A stretch of DNA of 28,623 bases from an uncultured Mycoplasmatota bacterium (GTDB lineage: Bacteria > Bacillota_I > Bacilli_A > RF39 > UBA660). The notes below the pieces were generated by a model. That model had not been told where the DNA came from. It was given only the letters and a program-made list of their open reading frames with translations, and did not search any database. This document shows positions 7,591 to 13,973 of the stretch, one piece after another. Within the stretch, counting starts at the first letter, position 1; each line of letters opens with the position of its first letter. The translations under genes and the position numbers were made by a program. Location: assembly GCA_947572405.1 (NCBI GenBank), contig CANPBV010000004.1:1-28623 (forward strand), read 5' to 3'.

Positions 7591-8168
7591 GATTCCATCC
7601 TCTCCTTTGGTTCATAGATTTTTCTTAAAACTTTTTGTTTGGAATCCAACTCATGAAGCGAAGCATGCGTAACTCCAAAACAATTTTTATCGTTTGTTAA
7701 TGGCACATTATTCAAATGAAAATAATACATATTAATAGGACCTCGGTGCGTGACAATTAAACACTTTTCCAGTCCCATAATCCATTCTAACACCTCCTTT
7801 TGTCTTCTATATAAATTTAACATGGACTCTCCTTCTGGATAACTTGTATTAATTCCTACATCCCCTACAAAATCAGGAAATAAAGCTTCTGCCTTTTCCT
7901 TAGGCATTCCAGTTAAAAGTCCTTTATCTAATTCTCTCAAACAAGGCTGCAACTCAATAGGAATATGATAAGCATCCGATACTAATTGCGCTGTTTCTTT
8001 AGCCCTTTTAATGTCACTACTATAAATTCTATCAAACACAATTTGATGTTTTTTCATAAATTCTATTGTCCTTTTGACTTGCTCGATCCCCTCTTCTACT
8101 AGTTCTACATTACTCCACCCTCCTATAAAACGTTCATCATCTAATCCATGTCTTAAAATATAAATCAT
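7587..8168 (-). CDS. Histidine phosphatase superfamily protein (phosphoglycerate mutase-like)
   Basis: Phosphatase or mutase with a phosphohistidine intermediate. The 193-residue product starts MIYILRHG, giving the RHG motif at residues 6-8 with nucleophile His7; YSSDIKRAKETA supplies the second phosphate-binding Arg, LRELDKG the acid region, and LIVTHRGP the second catalytic His. The substrate cannot be told from sequence: relatives include cobalamin pathway phosphatases, mutases and sugar or nucleotide phosphatases. I chose ATG at 8168 because AAGGAGG lies 5 bases upstream; a TTG at 8186 would start before that site. The stop overlaps the next start by 4 bases. Between this gene and tdk are 76 bases with a small AAGTGT/ACACTT hairpin at 8185-8203. 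Confidence 0.85.
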   Translation of the reverse strand: MIYILRHGLDDERFIGGWSNVELVEEGIEQVKRTIEFMKKHQIVFDRIYSSDIKRAKETAQLVSDAYHIPIELQPCLRELDKGLLTGMPKEKAEALFPDFVGDVGINTSYPEGESMLNLYRRQKEVLEWIMGLEKCLIVTHRGPINMYYFHLNNVPLTNDKNCFGVTHASLHELDSKQKVLRKIYEPKERMES

Positions 8169-8244
8169 ATTTTCCTCCTTGTTCAAGTGTATTTACGACA
8201 CTTATTCATTCGTTAAAGAAATGCATTTATTATACACTTTTTTA

Positions 8245-8901
8245 CTACCTATATTTTGGGGGTCTTATTACAAATTGTTTTGGCTCTTGTTCAAAGCCTA
8301 ACACTCTATCTCGATCATATACTTCCGTTAAATAATGCTCCCCACAAAGTGGTACATATTCTATTTTACTATCACTTCCATCTATCACAACTTCTGCTCC
8401 CTCTAATACAAATACCCCATTTACCCGTCTTCCCTGAAACTTAGCCTTCTGTCCGCATCCTTTGATTCCACATATATTAATTAGCTCTTCAATATGATCT
8501 GCCCATCTCATCAAGGGATTACTACCAGTAAAAAATTCGGCTTTAAAAGTTGTTCTCAATCCAAAACATATTACTGGGATATCATAATATTTCGTAATCC
8601 GATAAAGATCAATCACTTGCTCTTCATTTAAAAATTCGGCTTCATCTACAAGTATGCAAGCAATTCCTTGCGATTTCCATATTTCACCATAGGGTAATAA
8701 TTTTTCTTCTTCCCTTATCAATAACTCCACTTTTCTATCTTTACCAAGTCTAGAAACAACAGTATCCTCTCCTTTTGTATCTTTTTCTGATTTTATTACA
8801 ATTACTTGTAATCCATTTTCTTCATAGTTGTGCGCTACTTGTAAAAGTGCCGTTGTTTTTCCACAATTCATTGCTCCATACCTAAAACTTAAACTTGCCA
8901 T
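8245..8901 (-). CDS. tdk: Thymidine kinase, type II
   Basis: Phosphorylates thymidine to dTMP in the salvage pathway. The 218-residue protein has P-loop GAMNCGKTT at 9-17, VDEAEFL near 88-94 with the metal-binding Asp and catalytic Glu, and ICFGLRTTF near 111-119 in the place of the family's YGLRTDF. Zinc ligands are present as CGIKGCGQKA near 144-153 and a later CGEH, with the third and fourth positions differing from the textbook CxxC pair. The substrate-binding lasso follows. Start ATG has a strong AGGAGG. It sits between the Nudix regulator and the histidine phosphatase, all one direction. Confidence 0.92.
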   Translation of the reverse strand: MASLSFRYGAMNCGKTTALLQVAHNYEENGLQVIVIKSEKDTKGEDTVVSRLGKDRKVELLIREEEKLLPYGEIWKSQGIACILVDEAEFLNEEQVIDLYRITKYYDIPVICFGLRTTFKAEFFTGSNPLMRWADHIEELINICGIKGCGQKAKFQGRRVNGVFVLEGAEVVIDGSDSKIEYVPLCGEHYLTEVYDRDRVLGFEQEPKQFVIRPPKYR

Positions 8902-8914
8902 ATTTCCTCCTACT

Positions 8915-8950
8915 AACGTGTATTTTTTACGCTTTTTTGACGTTTAAAAA
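8915..8950 (-). repeat. Inverted repeats between the Nudix gene and tdk
   Basis: On the minus strand GCTTTTTT pairs with AAAAAAGC around a 7-base loop, and AACGT segments flank it. It lacks a proper T tract after the stem, so it may be a weak terminator or attenuator rather than a full stop. Confidence 0.4.
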
Positions 8951-8960
8951 AGCATATTTT

Positions 8961-9635
8961 TCAAAATACCTTTTTTTCTGCTATTTTCTTTTTAAAGCGA
9001 TATTGTTTTGCAGGTTTCTTTCCTTCGAATTTAGCTGTTTCTCCAGTATCTTCAATTAAATCTAAACTCAAAATTTTTTTTCTAAAGTTTCTTCGATCCA
9101 TCTTTGTCCCCAAAATCGCCTCATAAACCTTTTGAAGTTCTGGTAATGAAAAGATTCCTGGAAACAAAGATTTTAAAATGGTTGATGAAATAATTTTTTT
9201 TTGAAGCTCTTTTAAAGCTTCGATCAAAATTTCATTATGATCATAACCTAATGGCGGAACTCGATCGATAGGAAACCAATCCGCATTCGATGTTCTTAAA
9301 GTTTCCCTTAATACTTGAACTCGCTTACTATCAATGACTCCAATATAAGCAACCGCTACCATTCTCATGACTGGAGAGCGGGCAACACTACCAAATACTC
9401 CAAATTGATAAATATCGATTTCTTTAATTCCTGTTTTTTCAGCAATTTCCCTTTTGGCTCCTGATAACAAGTCTTCATTATTGTAAAGTGCTCCACCAGT
9501 TAAAATCCAATCCCCTAAAAATGGTTCATTTTTTCTTTTCACTAACAATACTTTAGTAATTCCCTGCTCAACTGTAAAAATGGCGGTAATAACATGAATT
9601 CCTTGGTTTTTATATAACTTATCTTTTACATTCAT
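8961..9635 (-). CDS. nrtR: NrtR-type Nudix transcription regulator
   Basis: Regulators of this type join a Nudix domain, which senses a nucleotide ligand such as ADP-ribose, to a winged helix that binds DNA, and often repress NAD metabolism genes. Here residues about 10-140 form the Nudix domain with a box GALYNNEDLL...KREIAEKTGI; the second Glu of the REXXEE core is Lys, so hydrolysis is probably lost. Residues about 150-215 (LFPGIFSLPELQKVYEAILG, then DRRNFRKKIL and PAKQYRF) match the NrtR winged helix. ATG at 9635 is chosen, with AGGTGG upstream, because a perfect promoter occupies the DNA just above it; the longer TTG frame would be untranscribed. A palindrome on that promoter is a likely self-operator. 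Ligand and targets are inference. Confidence 0.82.
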   Translation of the reverse strand: MNVKDKLYKNQGIHVITAIFTVEQGITKVLLVKRKNEPFLGDWILTGGALYNNEDLLSGAKREIAEKTGIKEIDIYQFGVFGSVARSPVMRMVAVAYIGVIDSKRVQVLRETLRTSNADWFPIDRVPPLGYDHNEILIEALKELQKKIISSTILKSLFPGIFSLPELQKVYEAILGTKMDRRNFRKKILSLDLIEDTGETAKFEGKKPAKQYRFKKKIAEKKVF

Positions 9636-9651
9636 TCTACCACCTATTTTC

Positions 9652-9680
9652 ATTATAAGCGTAACATGAACACTTGTCAA
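9652..9680 (-). promoter_or_regulatory. Consensus promoter of the Nudix regulator operon
   Basis: Minus strand -35 TTGACA (9680-9675), exactly 17 bases, -10 TATAAT (9657-9652): both hexamers match consensus. It should drive nrtR and probably tdk, the phosphatase and the AAA-CYTH gene. Confidence 0.88.
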
Positions 9681-9694
9681 TATTATATTGACAA
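9674..9694. promoter_or_regulatory. 21-bp palindromic operator shared by two divergent promoters
   Basis: TTGTCAATAT, one central T, then its exact complement. Its two ends are the -35 hexamers of the leftward and rightward promoters, so a bound dimer would block both. The adjacent NrtR-type protein is the obvious candidate ligand, by inference. Confidence 0.75.
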
Positions 9695-9716
9695 ATTTGA
9701 AAAAAATATTTAAAAT
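9688..9716 (+). promoter_or_regulatory. Promoter of the plus-strand unknown gene
   Basis: -35 TTGACA (9688-9693), 17 bases, -10 TAAAAT (9711-9716), leading into the gene at 9741. Confidence 0.8.
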
Positions 9717-9740
9717 AAATTTTCAAAGGAATGATAATAT

Positions 9741-10172
9741 ATGATGATTCAAAATTGTTTTTTCATTACTTTGGCAACTTTATTAAATCCAGACGATTAT
9801 TGTCAAGAATTTAAAGTTGCCAAAAAAATACTCGGTTATCTAAAAGAAATTTACCCAGAATTAAAAGAAGATACCTGGAAGGAATATATCTTAGAAAGTT
9901 ATGAGCTTCACCAAGGACATCTTTCAATAGGAGGGAGATTAGATTATATAAAAGGAATTATATTCTGTGAAAATTATTCAAATCGCAATATCGATGATAT
10001 TATGATGGAACAAAAAAGAATCATATTAAAATATAGGAGTATTAGTGGCAAGCCTTCTAAACATATAAAACTTGCTATTTTTGAATTTATTTATCAACAG
10101 TTTATGGCCCGGATTCAAGAAGATACCAAACTATTACTATTTACATTTCCTGCTTCCTCTATTCCACAATAA
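9741..10172 (+). CDS. Unknown 143-residue protein, divergent from nrtR
   Basis: I do not recognise this protein. It is soluble-looking, mostly alpha-helical by composition, with no signal peptide, no clear membrane span and no nucleotide-binding or metal-binding motif. An acidic, Tyr- and Lys-rich centre (KEIYPELKEDTWKEYILESY, about 35-54) and a basic segment (QKRIILKYRSISGKPSKHIK, near 92-111) stand out. ATG 9741 follows AAAGGA by 10 bases; a second ATG directly after is equally possible. It is the only clear plus-strand gene of the window, has a good promoter, and shares an operator with the Nudix regulator, so it is a candidate member of the same regulon. It ends at a two-way terminator facing yqeY. 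Confidence 0.75.
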   Translation: MMIQNCFFITLATLLNPDDYCQEFKVAKKILGYLKEIYPELKEDTWKEYILESYELHQGHLSIGGRLDYIKGIIFCENYSNRNIDDIMMEQKRIILKYRSISGKPSKHIKLAIFEFIYQQFMARIQEDTKLLLFTFPASSIPQ

Positions 10173-10203
10173 AAGAGAAATTAGTGTGTTAATTTCTCTT
10201 TTA
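10170..10203. terminator. Bidirectional terminator between convergent genes
   Basis: A perfect 14-bp stem (TAAAAGAGAAATTA and its complement) around loop GTGTGT. The left arm starts with the stop of the plus gene and the right arm overlaps the end of yqeY, so it serves both strands. Confidence 0.85.
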
Positions 10204-10621
10204 CTTTCTTGCTTACCAAGCTCATATCTGCTTTTCCCTTTAATTTAGGTGTTAACATACCCATCATTTTTCCCATATCCGATGGAACCTGTGGATTTAC
10301 AATTTCAAATGCTTCTGCAATCACTTGATCAATCGCTTCTTCGCTTAGTTGCTCTGGCATATAACGGGATAATATATCAATTTCATTTTGCGTTTTTTTG
10401 ACGAGATCAGTTCTATTTCCTTTTTCAAATTCGGCAATAGATTCTTTTCTCGTTTTTATTTCACGACTTAAAATGGTGATTACTTCTTCCTCTGTCAAAG
10501 GATGCTTTACTTTAATTTCTTCTAATTGAATAGCCCCTTTTACCATACGAATAACAGTTAACAATTCTTTGTCCTGTTCCTTCATAGCTTGCTTTAAATC
10601 TTCTAAAATTTTTTCCCTCAT
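10181..10621 (-). CDS. yqeY: GatB/YqeY domain protein
   Basis: YqeY-type proteins carry only the tail domain found at the C-terminus of GatB and are thought to interact with tRNA, but their function is not settled. The 146 residues match the family: helical N-terminal half with EILKQAMK-like start (LEDLKQAMKEQDKELLTVIR at about 5-24), EEEVITILSREIKTRKESI, and the tail-domain end MGKMMGMLTPKLKGKADMSLVSK at about 116-138. Start ATG has AAAGGGG. It follows rpsU in the same direction, a very common pair in Bacillota, with a hairpin between them that probably sets their ratio. Confidence 0.93.
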   Translation of the reverse strand: MREKILEDLKQAMKEQDKELLTVIRMVKGAIQLEEIKVKHPLTEEEVITILSREIKTRKESIAEFEKGNRTDLVKKTQNEIDILSRYMPEQLSEEAIDQVIAEAFEIVNPQVPSDMGKMMGMLTPKLKGKADMSLVSKKVKEKLTH

Positions 10622-10636
10622 TATAATTCCCCTTTC

Positions 10637-10657
10637 GAAAAAAAGCCTTACAGGCTT
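10637..10657 (-). terminator. Hairpin between rpsU and yqeY
   Basis: Minus strand AAGCCT, loop GTA, AGGCTT and a T run, with the 5' arm overlapping the rpsU stop codon. Probably a partial terminator, because yqeY has no visible promoter of its own in the short gap. Confidence 0.7.
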
Positions 10658-10850
10658 AATTATAGTTTCTTTCTCTACGACGGCTATTTCTGATTGCTTC
10701 TTTTTTCGCTTTTCTTCTTCTTACGCCTGGTTTCATATACCCTTCTTGTCTTTCACGTAAATTTTTTAGGAGGCCATCCTTAACGTTTTTTTGTTTCATT
10801 GTTCTAATTGCACCATCAACATTTCCGTTTCGAACGATTACTTTTGTCAT
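10656..10850 (-). CDS. rpsU: 30S ribosomal protein S21
   Basis: Small basic protein of the 30S platform near the anti-Shine-Dalgarno region. The 64 residues begin MTKVIVRNGNVDGAIRTMKQ and end in the arginine- and lysine-rich RRRKAKKEAIRNSRRR, both standard for S21 of Bacillota. Start ATG is preceded by GGGAGG at the right distance. A consensus promoter lies 30 bases upstream, so this is the first gene of an rpsU-yqeY unit. Confidence 0.97.
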   Translation of the reverse strand: MTKVIVRNGNVDGAIRTMKQKNVKDGLLKNLRERQEGYMKPGVRRRKAKKEAIRNSRRRERNYN

Positions 10851-10879
10851 TTAGATTCCCTCCCTTCTTGGCTAAGTTC

Positions 10880-10908
10880 ATTATAACACTTAAAACTTCA
10901 GATTTCAA
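10880..10908 (-). promoter_or_regulatory. rpsU promoter
   Basis: Minus strand -35 TTGAAA (10908-10903), 17 bases, -10 TATAAT (10885-10880). Confidence 0.85.
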
Positions 10909-10958
10909 CTAAAAAAACTAGAAAAAGAAGGCATTTCGACAAAATTTACGAGAATTGG

Positions 10959-10981
10959 AAAAAAGCACCAAAGTGCTTTTA
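10959..10981 (-). terminator. Terminator of the bacteriocin operon
   Basis: Minus strand AAAAGCAC, loop TTTG, GTGCTTTT and further T. It starts at the stop codon of the 48-residue peptide gene, which supports that small gene being real and last in the operon. Confidence 0.85.
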
Positions 10982-11125
10982 ATAAATACGAATCAAGGTT
11001 CCAACAATTCTGCCTGCTTTTAATATCATTTCCGCCATACTTGCAAGGAATGGTAATATAAGTGGCATACCAACAATTGCTAACATTAGTATAATTGCTT
11101 TCTGATATTTTTTTACAGTGGACAT
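10979..11125 (-). CDS. 48-residue membrane peptide, candidate immunity protein or third bacteriocin
   Basis: MSTVKKYQKA, a hydrophobic stretch IILMLAIVGMPLILPFLASM (residues 11-30), and an amphipathic basic tail ending AGRIVGTLIRIY. It has no double-glycine leader. The ATG overlaps the end of the upstream bacteriocin peptide gene by 13 bases and follows AAGGAAAATACATT, and its stop touches the operon terminator, so translation and position both support it. Position after the peptides is where immunity genes of class II bacteriocins usually sit. Its tail (32-47) follows the same pattern as the second peptide's core: acid, three hydrophobics around L, then GR, two residues, G, small residue, two residues, R. 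It could thus mimic the peptide to block it, or be a leaderless peptide itself. Both are inference. Confidence 0.7.
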   Translation of the reverse strand: MSTVKKYQKAIILMLAIVGMPLILPFLASMAEMILKAGRIVGTLIRIY

Positions 11126-11280
11126 AATGTATTTTCCTTCGATCTACGAAGTGCGGAACCTAAGCTTCTTCCTAAATCTAATAATACATCAATTCCTCTT
11201 ACAAGTGCGTTAATAAATGTACCTGTAATACTAACGCCTCCCATTATTTCATTCATTTTTTCTAAATTTAATTCTTTCAT
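11113..11280 (-). CDS. Double-glycine bacteriocin precursor, second peptide
   Basis: A 55-residue precursor. The leader MKELNLEKMNEIMGG (1-15) has the classic LxxxEMxxIxGG pattern cut by C39 peptidases. The 40-residue core starts VSITGTFINALVRG, continues into an amphipathic helix with LGRSLGSALRR containing a GxxxG motif, and ends NTLCPL with one Cys. Cationic, amphipathic and GxxxG-bearing peptides of this type are typical of class IIb (two-peptide) bacteriocins, in which GxxxG helices pack together in the target membrane. ATG at 11280 is chosen over upstream starts because GAAGGGAG precedes it and the leader begins there. It lies 13 bases below the first peptide gene. Confidence 0.82.
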   Translation of the reverse strand: MKELNLEKMNEIMGGVSITGTFINALVRGIDVLLDLGRSLGSALRRSKENTLCPL

Positions 11281-11293
11281 TTTTTTCTCCCTT

Positions 11294-11440
11294 CTATTTA
11301 TTGCATTTGAGTGGTCTAAAAAATCCATCAATAACGCCAATAACAAATACTGCTCCTGCTACAATCAGAAGCCCTACTCCAAGGCTGATTCCTCCACCAC
11401 CTTGAATTTGATTTAATTTTTCAGTTTCTATTTGTTTCAT
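11294..11440 (-). CDS. Double-glycine bacteriocin precursor, first peptide
   Basis: A 48-residue gene. MKQIETEKLNQIQGG is a double-glycine leader, and the mature part starts GGISLGVGLLIVAG and goes on AVFVIGVIDGFF, a hydrophobic helix with GxxxG-type spacing (Gly17, Gly21), ending RPLKCNK with a single Cys. The pattern of a very hydrophobic partner beside a cationic amphipathic one suggests a two-peptide bacteriocin. ATG 11440 has AAAGGAATG upstream. The first 20 bases overlap the end of the accessory gene, tying translation to the exporter. The exact cleavage point within the GGGG run is uncertain, most likely after the second Gly. Confidence 0.8.
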   Translation of the reverse strand: MKQIETEKLNQIQGGGGISLGVGLLIVAGAVFVIGVIDGFFRPLKCNK

Positions 11441-11876
11441 TTTTCATTCCTTTCTTCCATTTTTGACTAACTTCTTTCCAAATACTCATATCTTTTGTTT
11501 TTACCCGAATCGTTACGATATTGTTTTCTACTAATAATTTTTTAGATATCGATACTGTAACTTCAGCTTTCATTACTTTTTCTCCAGAGATAACTTGGGA
11601 CTCAGAGTCTACACTTACCAGTTTCATATCTTTATTTTTCACAATTGCATGTTCAAACTCCTTCATTTTTGAAAAAGGAACCATTACTGTTACAATATTC
11701 TTCTTGCTTTCTTGAATCATTCCATAAAAGGTTTCATAAACTGGATAATGATACCAAAATATCAAGACCAACAATAATGTAGAGAGTATCACGAGAAGAT
11801 AAACTCTTGGCTTTATTCCTTCTGGATAAGGTTGTTCCATAATCCAGACTTGGTTTTTCCATACGTTCTTATTCAC
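11421..11876 (-). CDS. Membrane accessory protein of the bacteriocin exporter
   Basis: A 151-residue protein with a short cytoplasmic N-terminus, one membrane span (about 25-42, VYLLVILSTLLLVLIFWY) and an extracytoplasmic C-terminal domain of about 100 residues rich in beta strands. Position between a C39 ABC exporter and the peptide genes suggests a role like the HlyD-family accessory proteins (for example LcnD-type), but it is far shorter and lacks the long coiled coil, so it may be a reduced form or a different family. It starts at GTG 11876, overlapping the exporter stop by 8 bases; an ATG at codon 13 has no clear ribosome site. Its stop overlaps the first peptide gene. Confidence 0.65.
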   Translation of the reverse strand: MNKNVWKNQVWIMEQPYPEGIKPRVYLLVILSTLLLVLIFWYHYPVYETFYGMIQESKKNIVTVMVPFSKMKEFEHAIVKNKDMKLVSVDSESQVISGEKVMKAEVTVSISKKLLVENNIVTIRVKTKDMSIWKEVSQKWKKGMKNETNRN

Positions 11877-13911
11877 ACTTACTCACATCCTCTAAAATAG
11901 AACCATTTTGAATTTCAATTTTTTGATCAAACAAGTCCAAATTATCCAACCGATGAGATACTATAATAATTGTTTTATCTGAATACTTTTTGAAAATTTG
12001 TTTTAATATTCTTCTTTCCATATTACAATCGATCTGACTAGTTGCTTCATCTAATAACAGAACCGAAAATGGTAATAATAGGGTACGCGCCAATACAATT
12101 CTCTGTTTTTCACCCCCTGAAAGATTTGCTCCATTTTCTTCTAAAACAAAGCGATGTCCCAAGGGATTTTTCTGAATAATAGAATCTACTTCTGTTAATT
12201 TTAAAACTTCTTGATATTCAGAATTTGGTTCTTTTCCAAGTAAAATATTTTTATAAATAGGACCCGTCCACAATTGTTCTTTCATAGATACATATAAAAT
12301 ATTATTTCTGATGGTCTCTTCACGGTATTCCTTAATATCAATTCCATCTAAAAAAATTGTATTTTTTGGTGATTCATAATATTTCATCAATAGTTTTAAA
12401 ATGGTACTTTTTCCATTTCCACTTTCTCCAGCAAGTAAAACTTTACTTCCTTTTTGAATCCGAAAAGAAAGGTTTTTTAAAATTGGTTGTTCAAAATAGG
12501 AAAATGTCAAATTTTTGATTTCAAGGCTTCCCTTTAATTTTTCATTATAAATTCCTGACTCCTTAGTTTCTAAAAACAAGTTAGAAAGTCGCTTCCAAGC
12601 TACTTTAACCTTTTTAAAATTTTCTCCTAATTTTAATAGGTTTCTAACAGGTTCTATAAAGTACATAAATAAAGAATGAAATAATAATAGTGAAGAAATG
12701 GTTAACTCTTCCTTCGCTACTAAATAAATTCCTAAGGCTAAGAATGCTAACATGGAAAATTCATATAAAGATTGCCCCAATATTCCAGATTCATTTTGAA
12801 CACATTCTAAGGATTTTACTCCTTCTGTATATTCTATATATCGTTTCATCATTTCTTCTTTGGCGTGTTCCTTTAAATGGCTTCCATATATTGTTTCATA
12901 GCCCCCTAAAGTTTCAACCATATAAGAAGTAACCAGCGAATGATCTTCCTCTACTTCTTCTACTTTTGAAGCAATTCGCTTTTGATAAACCATAAATAAA
13001 ATAATATAGAAAAATAATGTAAAAAGAGATATAAAAAACAATTTACTACTGATAAAATATAGAACAATACCACTAATAAATAAAAGAGGCAAATCCATCA
13101 AGGCTGATAAGGTAATGGTAGCTAAAAATGTTCTAATTACTCCAATATCTCCAATTCTAGAGATCATTTCTCCTGTGGTTCTGTTTTTAAAGTATCGATA
13201 AGGAAGGTGAAGTATTTTTTCAATAATAAGACGCATAAATTTGAAGTCAATTCTTTCGTAAACGTGGAAAAAAATTTTATTTCTAAGAAAACTACTTCCA
13301 TTTTTTAAAACTAAAAATGAAGCGTAAAGCAAAATTGAACATAAGAGATAACTTGTTTCATCGTGTGTATTTAAAAGGGAAACAAAGTGTTCTAGCAGAA
13401 AGGAAAAGAAAATTGAAAAAATTGTTACAAAAATAGACAGACAAATCATGGTTAAGAAAGGGTTTTTTTCATTCTTTAATAAGGTTAAAAATTGTTTTTT
13501 TAAAATATGGTTAGGTTTTTTATATACAATTGGTACTTTAGGATAAAAGGTCAAAATGACATGTTGCCATATTTGTTCAAATTTTTCAAAACCCATTTTA
13601 TAAATTCCTTTGGCTGGATCTCCTATGATCAGATATTTTTTTTGCATATGAAGTTCATAAATGACAAGATAATGATAATAACTTTTCTCCAATAAAACAT
13701 GCGCAATACAGGGCAGTATAATCGCTTCTTTTTGAAATTCTTCAAAGCTCCCTTCTATTCCTCTTGCTTCAATTCCATCTTTGTTCACACCTAGATCATC
13801 TTTTAATTCTTCATATGGAATATGTCCATGATAAGATTCGATAATCATAGAAAGACAAGCTGCGCCACAGTCTTTATGGTCTTCTTGTAATACGACTGGA
13901 TACTTTCGCAT
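11869..13911 (-). CDS. Bacteriocin-processing ABC exporter with C39 peptidase
   Basis: Cuts double-glycine leaders and exports the mature peptide in one polypeptide. The 680 residues show a C39 peptidase (1-130) with QEDHKDCGAACLSM, where Gln9 forms the oxyanion hole and Cys15 is the nucleophile, His80 in YYHYLV, and Asp98 in GDPAKG; a membrane domain with five or six spans (about 150-420); and an ATPase with Walker A GESGNGKS 495-502, signature LSGGE 597-601, Walker B VLLLDE 617-622 and switch His near 653. ATG 13911 is chosen because AGGAGGT lies 8 bases upstream and the C39 family starts at this residue; an upstream ATG at 13932 has no such site. First gene of the bacteriocin operon. No clear promoter is seen in the 30 bases between the rsmD terminator and the start. 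Confidence 0.94.
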   Translation of the reverse strand: MRKYPVVLQEDHKDCGAACLSMIIESYHGHIPYEELKDDLGVNKDGIEARGIEGSFEEFQKEAIILPCIAHVLLEKSYYHYLVIYELHMQKKYLIIGDPAKGIYKMGFEKFEQIWQHVILTFYPKVPIVYKKPNHILKKQFLTLLKNEKNPFLTMICLSIFVTIFSIFFSFLLEHFVSLLNTHDETSYLLCSILLYASFLVLKNGSSFLRNKIFFHVYERIDFKFMRLIIEKILHLPYRYFKNRTTGEMISRIGDIGVIRTFLATITLSALMDLPLLFISGIVLYFISSKLFFISLFTLFFYIILFMVYQKRIASKVEEVEEDHSLVTSYMVETLGGYETIYGSHLKEHAKEEMMKRYIEYTEGVKSLECVQNESGILGQSLYEFSMLAFLALGIYLVAKEELTISSLLLFHSLFMYFIEPVRNLLKLGENFKKVKVAWKRLSNLFLETKESGIYNEKLKGSLEIKNLTFSYFEQPILKNLSFRIQKGSKVLLAGESGNGKSTILKLLMKYYESPKNTIFLDGIDIKEYREETIRNNILYVSMKEQLWTGPIYKNILLGKEPNSEYQEVLKLTEVDSIIQKNPLGHRFVLEENGANLSGGEKQRIVLARTLLLPFSVLLLDEATSQIDCNMERRILKQIFKKYSDKTIIIVSHRLDNLDLFDQKIEIQNGSILEDVSKCE

Positions 13912-13941
13912 AACTTCTACCTCCTCACCCATAAGATACGA

Positions 13942-13973
13942 CAAAAAAAAACGAATATCCTAACTCGTTTTCA
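13942..13973 (-). terminator. Terminator after rsmD
   Basis: Minus strand AAAACGA, a 10-base loop, TCGTTTT and a run of T. It starts at the rsmD stop codon and separates rsmD from the bacteriocin genes. Confidence 0.75.
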
